Assembly: GCF_023276405.1 (NCBI RefSeq)
Contig: NZ_JALRMO010000001.1
Span: forward strand, 1,302,001 to 1,366,000
Length of the DNA stretch: 64,000 nucleotides
Origin: Paenibacillus hamazuiensis
Lineage (GTDB): Bacteria; Bacillota; Bacilli; Paenibacillales; NBRC-103111
Direction: 5' to 3'
Below, one piece after another: positions 61,144-64,000 of the stretch (within the stretch, counting starts at the first letter, position 1; each line of letters opens with the position of its first letter). The translations under genes and the position numbers were made by a program. Under the pieces are notes generated by a model, which was given only the letters and a program-made list of their open reading frames with translations, searched no databases and had not been told where the DNA came from.

Positions 61144-62991
61144 ATGAAATCCGCCGTCAAAAAATCGACCGTGATTGCCGCGGGGAACGTGCTGGTCGTC
61201 TTCATTTGTCTTATACTGTTTGCTTCTGGGGCATTGGGGGTTTTATCGAACGCGGTTTACGACTTCAACATGAAAAACACGATGTCGCACGAACCGCACG
61301 AAGACATCGTCGTGGTCGGAATCGATACCGATTCGATCAAAGCGGTCGGACCTTACCCGTGGGATCGCAAGGTGTACGCGCAGCTTATCAATTTGCTGGA
61401 AAAAGCGGGAGCCAAAGTAATCGCCTTCGATATTGAGCTTTACACGGAAAGCAACAAACCGGAGAGCGATAAAGCGCTGGCCGACGAGCTTGCGAAGTAC
61501 AAGAACATCATTATCCCGTCCCATGCCGATCTGGAAGGAGATCTTTCCCGTTCAACCAAGGTGAAAAAGGGCGAACTCGTCACGGCGGATAGCATCGTAC
61601 ACCCGATTCCGATCTTTGCAAAGTCGGCTCAGAAAGCGCACATCAACGCAACCTTTGACAACGACGGCATAGTTCGGAATAACTGGCTGCAAATCAACAC
61701 GCCGGACGGCATATTTCTCACCATGGGCCTCAAAGCCGCGGAATTGGCCGGCGCTGACATTAAGCCGTATCTGGAGCTGCCTACACTGCCGAATCATCCA
61801 AAGTCGGAAATCGCGATCAACTGGGAAGCGAGCGAATACGATTTCGAAACGATTCCATTCATTAAAGTATTGAACGGCGGAGTGCCCGAAAGCGCCTTTA
61901 AAGACCGGATCGTCTTTATCGGATACACGGCTCCGGGCTCCGACGAGGGGACTACGCCGATTGAGAAACGTATACATATGGTTTACGCCCACGCCAACAT
62001 CGCCAGCCAAATTTTAAAAGGGGATAAGGTGACGTTTGCAAACAGCTGGATTCCTTTGCTGCTGGCCGTTATCGTGATTGCCGTTATCGGATTCCTCACA
62101 TGGAGGCTCAAGGCGATTGCCAGCGTCGTCTTGACGCTGGCCACGACGGTCGGTCTGCTCGTATTGCAATTTTTCATCTTTAAATCTTCTTCCACCGTGG
62201 TGGATATGGTCGGTGTCGTGACATGCGGACTGGTTACTTATTTGGGCAATATCGCGATGAAAACTTACTTTGAGACAAAGCAAAAAAACTACATTACGAA
62301 ACAGTTCGGCCGCTATATATCCCCTGACCTGGTCAAGGAGATTGCCAGCAGCGACCAGGAAATCAAGCTCGGCGGCATCAGCAAGGAGCTGACGATTTTG
62401 TTCCTCGACGTGCGCGGGTTTACGCCCTTGTCCGAGAAACTGAAGCCGGAAGAAGTCGTCGGATTCCTGAACATGATGTTCGACTTGATCACCGAAAGAG
62501 CGCTGGTTAACCACGGGACGATCGACAAATTTATCGGGGATGCCGCGATGATTTTGTATAATGCTCCGCTGGACGTTCCGAACCATCCTTATTACGCGGT
62601 AAAAACCGCATACGATATCCAGAAGGGGATGGAGAAAGTGCGCGCCGACGTTTTGGAGAAATACGGAGTGACGATCAGCGTCGGTATCGGGATCAACACC
62701 GGCGAAGTGGTCGTCGGCAATATCGGTTCGTACTTGCGCGTAGACTATACGGCGATCGGCGACAATGTCAACACCGCTGCGCGGATCGAGTCCAATACGA
62801 GCCCGAATCAAATTTTGGTTTCCGAAGTCACTTACGAACTGACGAAAGATTATTTTGAGTACAATTTTGCCGGAGAAAAGCTGATGAAAGGAAAAAGCGT
62901 TCCGCTTAAACTGTTTGAAGTGACCGGCCTGAAAGGCGCACCTTCCGATGCTGCAGAACGCAGGGAGAATGCATCCGGCCACGCGTCCTAG
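61144..62991 (+). CDS. CHASE2-domain class III adenylate cyclase
   Basis: The 615-residue protein has an N-terminal membrane helix, an extracytoplasmic CHASE2 sensor (about 45-290, with VVVGIDTDSIKAVGPYPWDRKVYAQLINLL and KDRIVFIGYTAPGSDE), three membrane helices (about 300-385), and a cyclase domain (about 415-595). Catalytic metal Asp residues are in LFLDVRGFTPLSE and FIGDAAMILYNAP; adenine recognition in YTAIGDNVNTAARIES. It probably makes cAMP in response to an outside signal. ATG at 61144 follows AAGGGGG. The FecR gene next to it is a common partner. Confidence 0.93.
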   Translation: MKSAVKKSTVIAAGNVLVVFICLILFASGALGVLSNAVYDFNMKNTMSHEPHEDIVVVGIDTDSIKAVGPYPWDRKVYAQLINLLEKAGAKVIAFDIELYTESNKPESDKALADELAKYKNIIIPSHADLEGDLSRSTKVKKGELVTADSIVHPIPIFAKSAQKAHINATFDNDGIVRNNWLQINTPDGIFLTMGLKAAELAGADIKPYLELPTLPNHPKSEIAINWEASEYDFETIPFIKVLNGGVPESAFKDRIVFIGYTAPGSDEGTTPIEKRIHMVYAHANIASQILKGDKVTFANSWIPLLLAVIVIAVIGFLTWRLKAIASVVLTLATTVGLLVLQFFIFKSSSTVVDMVGVVTCGLVTYLGNIAMKTYFETKQKNYITKQFGRYISPDLVKEIASSDQEIKLGGISKELTILFLDVRGFTPLSEKLKPEEVVGFLNMMFDLITERALVNHGTIDKFIGDAAMILYNAPLDVPNHPYYAVKTAYDIQKGMEKVRADVLEKYGVTISVGIGINTGEVVVGNIGSYLRVDYTAIGDNVNTAARIESNTSPNQILVSEVTYELTKDYFEYNFAGEKLMKGKSVPLKLFEVTGLKGAPSDAAERRENASGHAS

Positions 62992-63086
62992 TGATATCGG
63001 CCCTCTTTCCCATTGCCGGGGGAGGGCTCATTTTGTGAAATTCATTACATAAGTCTACAAAAATATCAAAAACGCCGAAAGAATCA

Positions 63087-63115
63087 TTGTCAATTTGCAC
63101 TCGGCCCCTTAAAAT
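63087..63115 (+). promoter_or_regulatory. SigA-type promoter of the FecR-domain gene
   Basis: TTGTCA (63087-63092) and TAAAAT (63110-63115), 17-bp spacer, about 60 bp before the start codon. Confidence 0.75.
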
Positions 63116-63176
63116 GAAGTTGAATGCTGTACGAGAGGGATAGGCAAAAAGTCTTAGTAGCGAGAGGAGATTTATA

Positions 63177-64000
63177 GTGGGGAATTACATGGCTTTACGA
63201 ATGAACGGCAGGTCCTTTTTGGCAATGATTTTAGTGTTTTCGCTCATTTTCGGGCTATTATCGTCGGTTTTGGCCAAGCCGGTCCAGGCAAAATCGTCGG
63301 CAAGGGCGGCGATCGTTGCCGAAGTGAACGGAACCGTTACCGTGAAAAAAGCCGGCGGCTCCAAGTCCTATTCCGCTTATGTGGACATGAGCTTGAATCA
63401 AGGCGATTACATATCTACCGGCGCAGGCTCTTCCGTTGTGCTTCGTGTATCGGACCGTCAGGACGAGATTACGCTCGGCGAAAACTCTGATTTTTACATT
63501 TCCGATTTGGCGAACCAGGGAGATGGCTCTACTTCCAAATTCAAAATGTGGGCCGGCTCGATGTGGGTGAAAGTGAAAAGCCTTGTAAGCTCGGAGGACG
63601 AGTTCGAGGTCGAAACGCCGACAGCGGTGATGGGCGTCCGCGGCACCCATTATTACGCGGGTGTTTCTCCGATAACCGGCGAGACTACGGCAGCGGTTTT
63701 CGGCGGCTTCATTCGCGTCTCGTCGGTTACCGCAACGGAAAACGAAGAAACGAAAAAATCGATCCAGGAAAATAAAGTGGTCTACTTGTACCCGGCCCAG
63801 CAGATCAACCTCGATTCCAGGACGGAAGTACCGGATTTGAGACTGAAGGTGTCGCTGATTAATCCGGCGGAGATCGTCAAACAAGCTTCTCCTAAGGTAC
63901 TCGAGGCTCTGATTAAGGATAAGCCTTCCATCGATCTGGAAAACAGCCAATTTATCGATAAGCAGAAGCAATTGCTCGGGCAAGGAACGGAATTCAAGGA
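63177..64000 (+). CDS. Secreted FecR-domain protein (3' end outside window)
   Basis: The first 274 residues are seen; the frame is open at the window edge. A signal peptide (residues 1-40, ending PVQA-K) is followed by a FecR domain (about 45-180) with VAEVNGTVTVKKAGGSKSY, LNQGDYISTGAGSSVVLRV, GENSDFYI and ETPTAVMGVRGTHYY, the core FecR motif. The protein is thus external and may bind a surface structure or signal to the CHASE2 cyclase beside it. GTG at 63177 follows GAGGAG with a seven-base gap; ATG at 63189 is an alternative. Confidence 0.88.
   Translation, partial: MGNYMALRMNGRSFLAMILVFSLIFGLLSSVLAKPVQAKSSARAAIVAEVNGTVTVKKAGGSKSYSAYVDMSLNQGDYISTGAGSSVVLRVSDRQDEITLGENSDFYISDLANQGDGSTSKFKMWAGSMWVKVKSLVSSEDEFEVETPTAVMGVRGTHYYAGVSPITGETTAAVFGGFIRVSSVTATENEETKKSIQENKVVYLYPAQQINLDSRTEVPDLRLKVSLINPAEIVKQASPKVLEALIKDKPSIDLENSQFIDKQKQLLGQGTEFK

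Overview
The window looks like chromosome from a spore-forming Firmicute of the Paenibacillaceae, most likely Paenibacillus or a close relative. The evidence is moderately high GC, strong Gram-positive ribosome binding sites with many TTG and GTG starts, a YjcZ-type sporulation peptide, a YtpB-type terpene synthase, a YesL (DUF624) protein, copper-amine-oxidase-like stalk domains, and large secreted multidomain carbohydrate-active proteins. I see no rRNA, tRNA, phage module, transposase or CRISPR array. It reads as core chromosome with short intergenic spaces, several of which are filled by structured repeats.

Layout. 1-9 kb: a secreted beta-propeller protein (cut by the window edge), a LapA-like membrane protein, oligoendopeptidase F, a TPP enzyme, a TerC-family metal transporter under a yybP-ykoY manganese riboswitch, a methyltransferase and a cold-shock protein. 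9-18 kb: a short pyruvate kinase, an AraC regulator beside a sugar-binding lipoprotein, a nitroreductase, a DUF1796 protein, a glycosyltransferase and two exporters. 18-27 kb: a three-gene unit ending in ytpB, pfkA, a Bcp peroxiredoxin, an FMN reductase under a dyad operator, a methyltransferase, yjfB, ung and two HD phosphohydrolases. 27-35 kb: a 1207-residue secreted beta-helix protein with a cre site, a DUF4015 protein, an MFS transporter, tatA and yitT. 35-44 kb: DUF4247 and DUF4178 proteins, a DEAD-box helicase, yjcZ, yesL, 6S RNA, transaldolase, xylulokinase under a xyl-type operator, and tpx. 44-54 kb: rhomboid protease, LysR regulator, an FHA/winged-helix regulator with MurA-like and MurI genes, yugP, a MerR regulator, and amtB with GlnR-type boxes followed by a GlnD-like nucleotidyltransferase and a DnaQ-like exonuclease. 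54-64 kb: an MFS pump, a ResA-like thioredoxin, citramalate synthase, queF, dinB, mobB, ferredoxin, a CHASE2 adenylate cyclase and a FecR-domain protein (cut by the window edge).

How the genes fit together. Central carbon genes (pfkA, short pyk, transaldolase, xylB, a TPP enzyme) sit among sugar uptake and polysaccharide-active genes, with catabolite and xylose control sites. The MurA-like/MurI pair with an FHA regulator suggests phospho-signalling to wall-precursor supply. The amtB region carries nitrogen-control boxes on both sides of its promoter.

The most unusual content is non-coding. A composite intergenic element occurs four times (about 31.3, 53.7, 56.2 and 60.9 kb). Each copy has two hairpins 96-97 nt apart whose outer bases are fixed while the inner stems differ between copies but stay paired, followed by a G-rich third module. 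Three of the four copies lie between convergent genes. A separate array of GAGAG/CTCTC hairpins lies at 23.3-23.5 kb, a dispersed GGAACT...GCGCTA repeat at 1.3 and 21.6-21.8 kb, and a 43-bp direct repeat flanking a long palindrome at 4.2 kb. All coordinates and pairings were worked out by eye from the sequence.
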